Assembly (NCBI RefSeq): GCF_014133895.1
Contig: NC_050733.1
Span: 434,001-498,000, forward strand
Reading direction: 5' to 3'
Source of the DNA: Torulaspora globosa
Lineage: Eukaryota; Ascomycota; Saccharomycetes; Saccharomycetales; Saccharomycetaceae
Length of the DNA stretch: 64,000 nucleotides
A program made the translations under genes and the position numbers. Position 1 is the first letter of the stretch. Each line of letters opens with the position of its first letter. A model generated the notes under the pieces. The model was not told the origin of the DNA. It saw only the letters and a program-made list of their open reading frames with translations, and did not search any database. This document shows, piece by piece, positions 10,051 through 18,955 of this stretch.

Positions 10051-11145
10051 TCAGCGGTCTCTGGACCTCAGAACCTCGCCAGATGCCGAGAGGATCAGTC
10101 TGTGCAATTCCGGCGGACCGCTCGATGCTATAACGCCCTTTGTGTGCAGTGTTCTGCCGCGACCGAAATTCAACGGGACGTTGTCTAGCGAATCGGAGTG
10201 GACGCCGCCTGCTTCCTCAACTATGACGTTCCCAGCGGCGTGGTCCCAGATCTTCTCCTGGTAGTCCATTCTGACAGGCAGACGCAGGTAGACGTCTCCG
10301 AGACCCAAGGCCAGCATACAGTATTTCACCTGCGAATCGAGATGTAGCGACTTCCGGATTCCTAGTCGGTTTTTGATGACAGACTGCTCCTCGTGCGAAG
10401 AGTGCGATCTCTCGGCGCCCTCGAGAGAGACCATCTCGTTCGTGGAATCCAGCTTTCTTGCGTGGATCCTGGTCCAGTGGGCTTCTGCTGCGGTCGTGAG
10501 CGACGCAGCAGGAGCGAAGGAAGTGCCCTGGCCCCTGGCGGCACGAAACACGTAGCCAAAGCGCTCGTAGCCGGGCAGATCCTCACCACCATACTGGCCC
10601 AGCGACAGATTTGGGCATCCAATGACCCCCAGCTGCGTCGCGCCATCGACGATCAGCGCAAGACACACTGCAAACTGTTCGCCCCTCAAGAAGCCCTTGG
10701 TGCCGTCGATCGGATCGAGACACCACACTCTTCCTTTGTCGCCGCCTTCGTAGTCTCCAAAGTCGATCACGGTTCTCACGTCCCGGATGGTCTTCAAAGG
10801 GAAAATCTCGTTGGCCAAAACTCTGCTAGCCTGCTGGCCAGGGTACTCGTTCTCGAAGACCTGATCATTCTCCCGTATCTCGTTCAGGATCTCAGAAACA
10901 AAGGCGTCTTCCAGACCTTCCGATGTCTCTTCGCCAACGATCTTGTCCTCAGGGAAATTAGCCTTTATAGCATTGATTATGATACTTTGCGCAGCATAAT
11001 CGCCAATAGTCACAGGTGATTTGTCGCTCTTCGTGATCGTTGAAGTGTCCCTATGCGCAATCACCTTCGACTGGATTCTCAGTGTCAAAAAGGACGCCTT
11101 TAACACCGCCTGAGTGGCCACAAAAAGCTCTTTCTCGTAACCCAT
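10051..11145 (-). CDS. MET22: 3'(2'),5'-bisphosphate nucleotidase Met22 (Hal2)
   Basis: 364 codons from an ATG at 11143-11145 (S. cerevisiae 357 aa). It belongs to the lithium-sensitive inositol-monophosphatase-like family: VGEET (70-74) and WCLDPIDGTKGF (DPIDGT at 144-149) supply the metal-binding acidic residues, and WDHAAGNVIVEEAGG (about 301-315) closes the active site. It removes the 3' phosphate from PAP and PAPS, relieving toxic PAP made during sulfate assimilation, and is the salt-sensitive target of Na+/Li+. A Cbf1-type CACGTG 120 bp upstream fits a sulfur-metabolism gene. Confidence 0.95.
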   Translation of the reverse strand: MGYEKELFVATQAVLKASFLTLRIQSKVIAHRDTSTITKSDKSPVTIGDYAAQSIIINAIKANFPEDKIVGEETSEGLEDAFVSEILNEIRENDQVFENEYPGQQASRVLANEIFPLKTIRDVRTVIDFGDYEGGDKGRVWCLDPIDGTKGFLRGEQFAVCLALIVDGATQLGVIGCPNLSLGQYGGEDLPGYERFGYVFRAARGQGTSFAPAASLTTAAEAHWTRIHARKLDSTNEMVSLEGAERSHSSHEEQSVIKNRLGIRKSLHLDSQVKYCMLALGLGDVYLRLPVRMDYQEKIWDHAAGNVIVEEAGGVHSDSLDNVPLNFGRGRTLHTKGVIASSGPPELHRLILSASGEVLRSRDR

Positions 11146-11264
11146 CGATCTGCTGACGGTTCTTGGAAGTGAAAGTAGTCTCAGGAGAACATCAGGAGGC
11201 CATGGTTCCTTTAAACCTCGAGTTCATGTAGTGTCTTGACGGTCCTTTAACGAGCTCACAATAT

Positions 11265-11270
11265 CACGTG
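11265..11270. promoter_or_regulatory. CACGTG E-box (Cbf1-type) upstream of MET22
   Basis: ATCACGTGT lies 120 bp upstream of the MET22 ATG, between MET22 and the SLM3 stop. Cbf1 with Met4/Met28 uses such sites at sulfur genes. Assignment is by motif and position only. Confidence 0.6.
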
Positions 11271-11310
11271 TTATTTGCTGTATACTATTCACAAGAGATG
11301 GCCACTATAT

Positions 11311-12546
11311 TTACTCGACTTTGCTTATCGTTCCGCTGCCAAGTATCCTGTCGCCCAGATATAGGCAGCAGTTTTGGCCTGGAGCCATCGCTCTCTGTTT
11401 TTCGACCAGTTCTACATGTAGCAGCTTGTTGTCGGGCAGCTCGGTTGCCAGTACGGGAATTGGTTCTTGCAGAGATCTGTACTGCATTGTCAATGTCCCG
11501 CTCATGGCTGCAGCGGCAATCTCAGCCTTAATCTTGGCTTGCTTGAGTCCCTGTATGGTGAAATTTTGAACATCAAGAGCTTTCTTGTACAGCGCGGGAT
11601 GGTTGGAACCTCGAACAATGACAAGCTCGTTTGTATCTTGCAGTTTATCACTCACGTACCATGCGCCCGCATATCTGGGATCTCCCTGTGGCATGGAAAA
11701 CCCTATTTTTTGGCCAATCGTGTAAGACCAGAGCCCGCCATGCTCGCCCCATGTTCGTTTCTTTCCCGTAGCTTCATCGACAGTCACAATGTGGCCCTTG
11801 GACTCCGGCAGGTAATGCTGCAGGAAATTCTTGAACTTCCCATGTTGTGAATTGTTGACAAAGCATATCCCCTGGGAGTCGGGTTTCGCAGCCGACGGTA
11901 GGCCGATGTCCTTGGCAAGCTGTCTCACTTCAGGTTTTGTTAGGTGTCCCATCGGAAACAGCACTCTGGGAAGAAAAGACGGCGGGATGAGGGACAGATA
12001 ATAGCTTTGATCCTTTTGCAAGTAGTAACTTCGCAGAAGGTGCGTCTCATTGTCCCACTCGCAGTCTAATGCCCGGGCGTAGTGTCCCGTTACCAGCCAG
12101 TAGTTCCCCTTCCCGTATTTTGCATTCAGATGGTGCCGCAACTTACCGAACTTGACGAACTTGTTGCACGAGACGTCTGGATTTGGGGTCCAGCCCCTGC
12201 TGTAGCTGTCCAACATCGGCTCAAATACGTCTATCCAGTACTCCTGCTCAAAGTTGACCTTATCGACTGGGATAGCTAGATGCTCTGCAGTTCTCACAAC
12301 ATCCTTCCAATCTCTCTCGTAGCAGGCCTCTTTGCTTGGATCAGTCAGAGACTGCGATTTGGACCAGTTCTGCATGTAAATTCCTCGAGCGTTCGGGTAC
12401 TGATCAGCAAATATCGCTGCCGCAACGGACGAGTCCACCCCGGATGACATAGCGATGATAACGTTATCAAATTTCCCTGGCAAAACTTGCGGTCTGTATC
12501 CTGGCAACCTTCTTGCTGCCACTAGCTTGGCCCACTGGGAAAACAT
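11311..12546 (-). CDS. SLM3: Mitochondrial tRNA-specific 2-thiouridylase Slm3 (Mto2, MnmA family)
   Basis: 411 codons from an ATG at 12544-12546 (S. cerevisiae 417 aa). The N-terminus (MFSQWAKLVAARRLPGYRPQ) is basic and free of acids, as in a mitochondrial presequence. An ATP-pyrophosphatase loop AMSSGVDSSVAA starts near residue 32. The segment DSQGICFVNN carries the second catalytic cysteine, and QNWSK is the position of a conserved family loop. It 2-thiolates wobble U34 of mitochondrial tRNA-Lys, -Glu and -Gln. It shares a short divergent promoter with DBP10. Confidence 0.94.
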   Translation of the reverse strand: MFSQWAKLVAARRLPGYRPQVLPGKFDNVIIAMSSGVDSSVAAAIFADQYPNARGIYMQNWSKSQSLTDPSKEACYERDWKDVVRTAEHLAIPVDKVNFEQEYWIDVFEPMLDSYSRGWTPNPDVSCNKFVKFGKLRHHLNAKYGKGNYWLVTGHYARALDCEWDNETHLLRSYYLQKDQSYYLSLIPPSFLPRVLFPMGHLTKPEVRQLAKDIGLPSAAKPDSQGICFVNNSQHGKFKNFLQHYLPESKGHIVTVDEATGKKRTWGEHGGLWSYTIGQKIGFSMPQGDPRYAGAWYVSDKLQDTNELVIVRGSNHPALYKKALDVQNFTIQGLKQAKIKAEIAAAAMSGTLTMQYRSLQEPIPVLATELPDNKLLHVELVEKQRAMAPGQNCCLYLGDRILGSGTISKVE

Positions 12547-12594
12547 CGCTGAGCCATTTCAGCAGTTCCATTAAACCTGTTCACTGTCTAAGCT

Positions 12595-12635
12595 AAAATT
12601 TTCTATGCCAAGCTGAAAAATTATCGCGATGAGCT
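12595..12635 (+). promoter_or_regulatory. RRPE-like and PAC elements of DBP10
   Basis: AAAATTTT at 12595-12602 and GAAAAATT at about 12613-12620 resemble the RRPE, and GCGATGAGCT at 12626-12635 is an exact PAC box. This pair marks the yeast ribosome-biogenesis regulon (Dot6/Tod6 and Stb3 factors). The ATG at 12629 lies inside the PAC box, which argues that it is not the translation start of DBP10. Confidence 0.8.
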
Positions 12636-12724
12636 TGAAGATTGAAAAATTGCAATATTCTAAGAGACTAAGCTCAAGCCATCAGGGTGTTGTATCTGGC
12701 TTCATCATTCGTATTCCAATCTCA

Positions 12725-15649
12725 ATGGGTATGAAAGGATCATTGAAGAGGAAAGCAGTCGGCGAATCGGCTTTAAGCGGTGACGAAGGAGCAGAAAGCG
12801 GTTCCGATATTGAGTACGATATTGTGAATAACATAGCAATCAATTCCAGCGATAGTGATGACGATGAGAGTGAGGATTTAGATGCTTACGAAGAGCAGGA
12901 TGTGATCGAGTATAGCGACGATGAGGATCAACCTAAGATACAGGCGAAAAAATCCACAGATAAGATGAAAACCATGCCAAAACTCGAAATGTCGGATGGG
13001 GAGGGGGACGATGACCCAGACGATGTTAATGAGTACTTTTCCACCACAGCGATGGACACAAAGAAGCACAAGAAAGGCAGTTTCCCTAGCTTTGGGTTTT
13101 CAAAACTAGTGTTGAGCAACATAAGCAGAAAAGGCTTTCATCAGCCCACTCCAATTCAACGTAAGACAATTCCTCTCATTTTGCAAAGCAGGGATATTGT
13201 TGGTATGGCTCGTACTGGTTCTGGTAAGACCGCAGCATTTATCTTGCCCATGATTGAAAAATTGAAATGCCATTCCAGTAAAGTTGGCGCTCGTGCAGTT
13301 ATCCTTTCGCCCTCGAGAGAGTTGGCGATGCAAACACACAGAGTTTTCAAGGATTTCTCGAGGGGCACTGACTTGCGTAGTGTTTTGTTGACGGGTGGTG
13401 ATTCGTTGGAAGATCAGTTTGGTATGATGATGTCCAACCCAGATGTGATCGTCGCTACGCCCGGTAGATTCTTACATCTGAAGGTAGAAATGAACTTGGA
13501 TTTGAAAAGTGTTGAGTATGCGGTCTTTGACGAAAGTGATAGATTATTCGAGATGGGTTTCGAAGAGCAATTGAATGAGTTGTTGGCGGCTTTGCCTGCC
13601 AATCGTCAAACCCTTCTTTTCTCCGCTACTTTACCTAATTCATTGGTAGACTTTGCCAAGGCGGGTCTGACAAACCCAGTCCTTGTTCGTTTGGATGCTG
13701 AGACTAAGATATCGGAAAACCTAGAGATGCTTTTCCTTACCACGAAACACGACGAAAGAGAGGCTAACTTGCTGTACCTACTACAAGAAATTATCAAGAT
13801 TCCGCTAGCGACAGAAGAGCAGATAAAACTGCTGAAGAGCCGTTCGCAGGATAATGACAGTGACGATGATTCGGATAGGGAACAGGGAAAGAGAAAGCAT
13901 GCTAAAGGTAAAAAGGGAAAGTTCAAAAAAGTCAGGATGCCGGCGGCCAACGAGCTGCCATCCGAAAAATCTACAATTCTATTTGTTCCCACAAGGCACC
14001 ATGTGGAGTATATTGCCAACCTGCTGAAAAAATGTGGCTACTTGGTTTCTTACATCTATGGTACTTTAGATCAGCGCGCTCGTAATCGTCAGTTGTACAA
14101 TTTCCGGGCCGGCCTGACCTCGATCCTTGTAGTGACCGACGTCGCTGCCAGAGGTGTCGATATTCCAATGTTGGCTAATGTCGTTAACTATACGCTACCG
14201 TCTTCCTCGAAGATTTTTGTTCATCGTGTTGGTAGAACGGCAAGAGCAGGTAACAGAGGTTGGGCATACTCAATTGTTTCCGAGTCGGAATTGCCCTATC
14301 TGCTGGAGTTGGAGTTGTTTTTGGGTAGGAAAGTTTTGACCACTGAAATGTATGAGACGGCAGCAGATGCTTTAAAGAAGAAGTGGATCGAACAAGGTAA
14401 AGATGAGATACTTTTCCAACAGCCAAGTATCTCTTACACGAACAGACTGGTGCTTGGATCTTGTCCGAGATTGGATCTCGAAAGTATGGGAGACCTTCAC
14501 AAGAATTTAATGTCTGACTTCGAGCTGGAGACTCTGAAGGGAGTGGCTAAAAGAGCAGAAAAGCTATATTTGAGAACCAGAACCGCGGCTTCCGCTGAGT
14601 CTGTGAAAAGAAGTAAGCAGCTGATAAGCGCCGGTTGGGACGAGCAGAATGTGAGATTCGGCAAGAATCTGGAGAAGGAAAAGATCGATTTCCTGGCAAA
14701 ATTGCAGGGCAGGAGAAACAAGGAAACTGTGTTTGAATTTGCAAGGAACGCTGACGACGAAACCTCGATGCTGATGAAGAAAAGAAGAACTCAAGTGGCA
14801 CCTATTCAGGAAAAGGCTCGTAGACGCAGAGAACTGTCAGAGATGGAGAAAGCCGCCGGTATGTCTCACGGTCTCCAAGACGAGATTCTGGACGATCACA
14901 GTGGAATAAGCACCAACACGGTCTCCGAAGAGGTTTTGCAAAGCTTCGAAGATGCGGACAAAGTGTTGCAAGAACAAGAATTGGGTCGCAAAATGCCGAA
15001 GAGCTTCAGAGACCCAAACTTCTTCTTAAGCCATTTTGCACCACGAGGAGGCCAGCAAGACAACGAGCTACAATTGACAAGTGGCTTCACTACCGATGCT
15101 GCGCATGCTGCGTACGACATAAATGGCGATGACAAAGTCCAAGTGCACAAGCAGACAGCCACAGTGAAATGGGACAAGAAGAAGAAGAAATACATTAATG
15201 CCCAAGGCGCAGATAATAAGAAGTACATTACGGGAGAAAGCGGTCAAAAAATACCTGCATCTTTCAGGTCCGGCAAATTTGCTGAATGGTCGAAGGCACG
15301 TAACCTGCAACCGATCAAAGTTGGCGCTAAAGAGTCACCGGCAGCTATGAACCTGCTAAAGAACCCAGCTCAAAGTAATCCAGCGGACGGCCAACGTAGG
15401 ATACATGGGAAATTCAAACACAAGCAAATCAAAGCTCCTAAACTGCCCGATAAGCATAGAGACGATTACGAGAAGCAAAAGAAGAAAGTCAAGGAGGCCT
15501 TGGAGAGAGGCACCAGAGTTAAAGGTTACAATAACCAGGGTGGAGCGAGAAACGAGCTGCAGTCTGCATCGCAAATCAGAAAGCAGAGACAGACCAAGGA
15601 GAAGAGAAAGGCCAAAAATGCTCGTCCTTCAAAGAAAAGGAAATTTTGA
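12725..15649 (+). CDS. DBP10: ATP-dependent RNA helicase Dbp10 (60S ribosome biogenesis)
   Basis: 974 codons from the ATG at 12725 (MGMKGSLKRK), which matches the length (about 995 aa) and N-terminus of S. cerevisiae Dbp10. The frame is open to an earlier ATG at 12629, but that one sits in the PAC box. An acidic N-terminus is followed by the helicase core: FxQPTPIQRKTIP Q motif, ARTGSGKTAAF motif I, SAT motif III and HRVGRTARAG motif VI. The tail is basic and ends RPSKKRKF, identical to the S. cerevisiae end. Motif II reads DESD at 13529-13540 instead of DEAD. It acts in the nucleolus on pre-60S particles. Confidence 0.95.
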   Translation: MGMKGSLKRKAVGESALSGDEGAESGSDIEYDIVNNIAINSSDSDDDESEDLDAYEEQDVIEYSDDEDQPKIQAKKSTDKMKTMPKLEMSDGEGDDDPDDVNEYFSTTAMDTKKHKKGSFPSFGFSKLVLSNISRKGFHQPTPIQRKTIPLILQSRDIVGMARTGSGKTAAFILPMIEKLKCHSSKVGARAVILSPSRELAMQTHRVFKDFSRGTDLRSVLLTGGDSLEDQFGMMMSNPDVIVATPGRFLHLKVEMNLDLKSVEYAVFDESDRLFEMGFEEQLNELLAALPANRQTLLFSATLPNSLVDFAKAGLTNPVLVRLDAETKISENLEMLFLTTKHDEREANLLYLLQEIIKIPLATEEQIKLLKSRSQDNDSDDDSDREQGKRKHAKGKKGKFKKVRMPAANELPSEKSTILFVPTRHHVEYIANLLKKCGYLVSYIYGTLDQRARNRQLYNFRAGLTSILVVTDVAARGVDIPMLANVVNYTLPSSSKIFVHRVGRTARAGNRGWAYSIVSESELPYLLELELFLGRKVLTTEMYETAADALKKKWIEQGKDEILFQQPSISYTNRLVLGSCPRLDLESMGDLHKNLMSDFELETLKGVAKRAEKLYLRTRTAASAESVKRSKQLISAGWDEQNVRFGKNLEKEKIDFLAKLQGRRNKETVFEFARNADDETSMLMKKRRTQVAPIQEKARRRRELSEMEKAAGMSHGLQDEILDDHSGISTNTVSEEVLQSFEDADKVLQEQELGRKMPKSFRDPNFFLSHFAPRGGQQDNELQLTSGFTTDAAHAAYDINGDDKVQVHKQTATVKWDKKKKKYINAQGADNKKYITGESGQKIPASFRSGKFAEWSKARNLQPIKVGAKESPAAMNLLKNPAQSNPADGQRRIHGKFKHKQIKAPKLPDKHRDDYEKQKKKVKEALERGTRVKGYNNQGGARNELQSASQIRKQRQTKEKRKAKNARPSKKRKF

Positions 15650-15833
15650 GAGCTTGCCAGTTTGTGTAGCAAATTTGTATATTAATCAAGGATTACTTGC
15701 ATGAATATGGTCCTAGACAGTTCACTGGACTATTTTATGTTTCTTCCTCGTTAATGGTCTTTCAGCCCAAAATATGTCATAAAGTAGACGACGTGAAAAC
15801 TCAAAGCCATCGTCGATGCAGAAGGGCTCCATT

Positions 15834-17411
15834 ATGGATACTTTAGAAAGCCGTCGAGCCCAATTGGAAGACTTGGAGATCATCGAAGAATCGATCTCCT
15901 CAAGATTCGAAAGAAATCCAGAGATTTTTTACTCCTACCTGGAGAATAAGGCCTCCATCGACAATGAACCATTGAATCAATATACGGAGAATGCGTCCAA
16001 AGCAAACAGGATATACAAACGGAACAGATTGAGAAGAAGCAGGAAGCAGATTGTGGTGCAGCAAAATGAGATTAATATCTTGCTGGAAGAGTCTCTGAAA
16101 AGATTGAAAAGTTTGAGCGATCTTGCTGGTCCTGTCAATACAAACTCGTTAGAAGACGACGATGCAACATTTGAGACGTTTCGACATAATCTCGATGAAA
16201 TCAAGGCAAGGTTCAATGAGGAGGCTACGCCTCCTCGATTCCAGCTTCGAGACAAGAGATCAGGTTACGCCATGTTTTCGGCATCGACTGCCAAGGCCCA
16301 TCCGACAACAATTCTGTCGAGAAATGCGCAAGACTTGAATGTGAATGATGTGTTCGACCGGGAGGAGCAGTATGGTGAAATACTGAGCCTGGAAAGGTTT
16401 CATTCAAGATGGTTTAGCGTGATTCGCGACACGAATTGCTCCCTACTAGAGTACTACGGAACACTGGAACTGTTTCTCGACGATGCTAAGTACTTACTCT
16501 ATCCGCCAATGGACAGGAAAAACGAGAGATACACGGCTTACCTAATCGATCTCAGCAGTTATCTGGAGAATTTCTTCAAAAGGGCTAATGTGCTCATCAA
16601 CCACACCCTACTCGACAGAAAAATGCAATCTGCGTTTAGCAAATATCTGAGCAATGCCCTGGAACACGAACAGAAGGGATGCTACTGCGTCGCATGCTGT
16701 AAGTGGTTCAAGTTGAGAACCGTGTTCGACAGCCATCAAAGCGGTAAAGCCCACAAGAAGAACCTCAGCAAGCGCAGCAAAGGCTTGTTGGCCGAATACA
16801 AAGTCCATGCATACCTGGTTCTACTCAAGAGACAGTTCATGAGAACAAAAGAACTGACAGAGAGAAAACTCGCCTTCACAGCCGAAGAGCGAATGCAGGA
16901 GATGTCTAAGTTACATCAGGAATACCAAGCGTCTGAATACGCAACCGACGAACAGGAGCAAGACGACAAGACCGACGATCTAAAAAGCGGCCGCGATGCG
17001 AATAAACATGCGCCGACCAGCGGCTCCTTCGACCTGCCCCTAGGACCAGACGGCCTACCGATGCCACACTGGCTATACAAGCTGCAAGGTCTCGATGTAA
17101 CCTACTCGTGCGAAATATGCGCAAATCAAACGTACAAGGGCCGCAGAACGTTCGAGAAGCATTTCCTTGAGCCCACGCATACATTCCATCTGAAGTGCCT
17201 CGGAATAGAGCCGTCACTAGCCTTCAAGGGCATCACCAGTATCAAAGAAGCCCAGGAACTATGGCAAAAGTCTGCTGCTCACCGGCAGGCCTCCCCACGC
17301 CGAGAAGACACTCCCCAGCAAGCCAAAATCGAGCTGGAGGTCGAGGACCAGGAGGGCAACGTCCTCTCGGAGAAGGTATACCAAGAATTGAAGAAACAAG
17401 GCCTTGTCTAG
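15834..17411 (+). CDS. PRP9: SF3a60-like splicing factor Prp9
   Basis: 525 codons from the ATG at 15834 (MDTLESRRAQLEDLEIIEE), which aligns with the S. cerevisiae start (530 aa). An in-frame ATG six codons earlier (15816) is less likely. There is an N-terminal helical region, then a C2H2 finger at ~282-310 (CYCVACCKWFKLRTVFDSH...H). A second finger near the C-terminus (~423-455, YSCEICANQTYKGRRTFEKH) follows DLPLGPDGLPMPHWLYKL. Prp9, Prp11 and Prp21 form the SF3a module of U2 snRNP needed for prespliceosome assembly. It ends KKVYQELKKQGLV-like, as in the orthologue. Confidence 0.95.
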   Translation: MDTLESRRAQLEDLEIIEESISSRFERNPEIFYSYLENKASIDNEPLNQYTENASKANRIYKRNRLRRSRKQIVVQQNEINILLEESLKRLKSLSDLAGPVNTNSLEDDDATFETFRHNLDEIKARFNEEATPPRFQLRDKRSGYAMFSASTAKAHPTTILSRNAQDLNVNDVFDREEQYGEILSLERFHSRWFSVIRDTNCSLLEYYGTLELFLDDAKYLLYPPMDRKNERYTAYLIDLSSYLENFFKRANVLINHTLLDRKMQSAFSKYLSNALEHEQKGCYCVACCKWFKLRTVFDSHQSGKAHKKNLSKRSKGLLAEYKVHAYLVLLKRQFMRTKELTERKLAFTAEERMQEMSKLHQEYQASEYATDEQEQDDKTDDLKSGRDANKHAPTSGSFDLPLGPDGLPMPHWLYKLQGLDVTYSCEICANQTYKGRRTFEKHFLEPTHTFHLKCLGIEPSLAFKGITSIKEAQELWQKSAAHRQASPRREDTPQQAKIELEVEDQEGNVLSEKVYQELKKQGLV

Positions 17412-17438
17412 TTAAAAGCTGTTCGATAATACTGCTTG

Positions 17439-17444
17439 CACGTG
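17439..17444. promoter_or_regulatory. CACGTG E-box upstream of ARP2
   Basis: GCACGTGAC lies 128 bp upstream of the ARP2 ATG, close to the PRP9 stop. A Cbf1/Tye7-type core by motif only. Confidence 0.4.
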
Positions 17445-17571
17445 ACTTTCAAACGGTATAGAGGCCGATTTTTCAAGAGCCTCGAAAAGGGGCCTAAGAT
17501 AGACGTAATAGTATGAACTCTCAGTATTTAAATCAATCGAATAGTCTCATATTGAGCTCCAGATAACGCAA

Positions 17572-18831
17572 ATGGATCCTCACAGCCCGATTGGTATGTT
17601 CAATCTGCTTTTCTGTCTTTTTTTCTCGAAATTCTGAAAAATCATGAACTAACCTGTCATTAATCGTATCCATGCAGTGCTTGACCAAGGTACTGGATTC
17701 GTAAAGATCGGCCGTGCCGGCGAGAACTTCCCAGATTACACGTTTCCTTCAATTGTGGGCAGACCAATTCTGAGAGCAGAAGAAAGAGCTAATGTTTCGA
17801 CTCCATTGAAAGATATCATGATCGGTGATGAAGCCAGCGAAGTGCGTTCGTATTTGCAGATCTCGTATCCCATGGAGAATGGTATAATCAAGAACTGGAC
17901 AGATATGGAGTTACTTTGGGATTATGCATTTTTCGATCAGATGAAATTGGCAACGACTTCCAACGGCAAGGTGTTGCTGACAGAGCCACCAATGAACCCT
18001 GTGAAAAATAGAGAAAAGATGTGTGAAGTCATGTTTGAGAAATACGAGTTTGGCGGGGTTTACGTGGCGATTCAGGCCGTTTTAGCGTTATATGCGCAAG
18101 GGTTGTCATCTGGAGTTGTTGTGGACTCCGGTGACGGTGTGACGCACATTGTACCAGTTTATGAGTCGGTCGTCCTGAACCATTTGACTAGACGGCTTGA
18201 CGTAGCTGGTAGAGATGTCACAAGGCATTTGATCGACCTTCTGTCGCGCCGCGGGTACAACTTCAATAGAAGTGCTGACTTCGAAACTGTACGTCAAATA
18301 AAGGAAAAACTGTGCTATGTCTCATATGACTTGGATCTAGATACGAAATTGGCCAGGGAGACAACTACATTGGTCGAGAAATATGAATTACCAGACGGGA
18401 GAGACATCAAGGTCGGACAGGAGAGATTTGAAGCACCTGAGTGCTTATTCCAACCCAATCTTGTTGATGTCGAGCAGCCTGGTATTGGAGAAATGCTATT
18501 CAACACAATTCAAGCCGCAGATGTGGATGTCAGAAGCTCTTTGTACAGGGCAATCGTGCTTTCGGGTGGCTCTAGTATGTACCCGGGATTACCTTCCAGA
18601 CTGGAGAAAGAATTGAAACAGCTGTGGTATACGAGAGTGCTACACAACGATGCATCCAGGCTCGATAAGTTCAAGGTTAGAATCGAGGATCCACCTAGAA
18701 GGAAACACATGGTGTTCATCGGAGGCGCCGTGTTGGCAAATATCATGGCTGATAAAGATCATATGTGGCTAAGCAAGCAGGAATGGGAAGAAAGTGGTCC
18801 TGCAGCTATGGCAAAATTTGGTCCTAGATAG
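17572..18831 (+). CDS. ARP2: Actin-related protein Arp2 (two exons)
   Basis: Joined exons 17572-17593 and 17678-18831 give 391 aa, exactly the S. cerevisiae length. Exon 1 encodes MDPHSPI plus one base, and exon 2 continues [20 protein letters not shown], the first actin nucleotide-binding loop. The second loop is [17 protein letters not shown], and [14 protein letters not shown] and GGAVLA are the later actin-fold signatures. Arp2 pairs with Arp3 in the seven-subunit Arp2/3 complex that nucleates branched actin at cortical patches during endocytosis. The protein is very highly conserved. Confidence 0.97.
17594..17677 (+). other. Intron of ARP2
   Basis: 84 nt. 5' splice site GTATGT at 17594-17599. 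Branch site AACTAAC at 17647-17653 (first base A instead of the usual T of TACTAAC). 3' splice site ATGCAG ending at 17677. Splicing restores the reading frame (G|TG, Val). S. cerevisiae ARP2 has an intron at the same early position. Confidence 0.93.
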
Positions 18832-18955
18832 AATCATATACGAATCGGAAAACTGCGATAAAAGCACAAGATGTTTTGTAGAATAACGTTGAAAGACAAC
18901 ATGACAGACGATTCAAGTAAATTGTTAAGTAAAAGGGTTTGTTTTCAGAGTAGGC

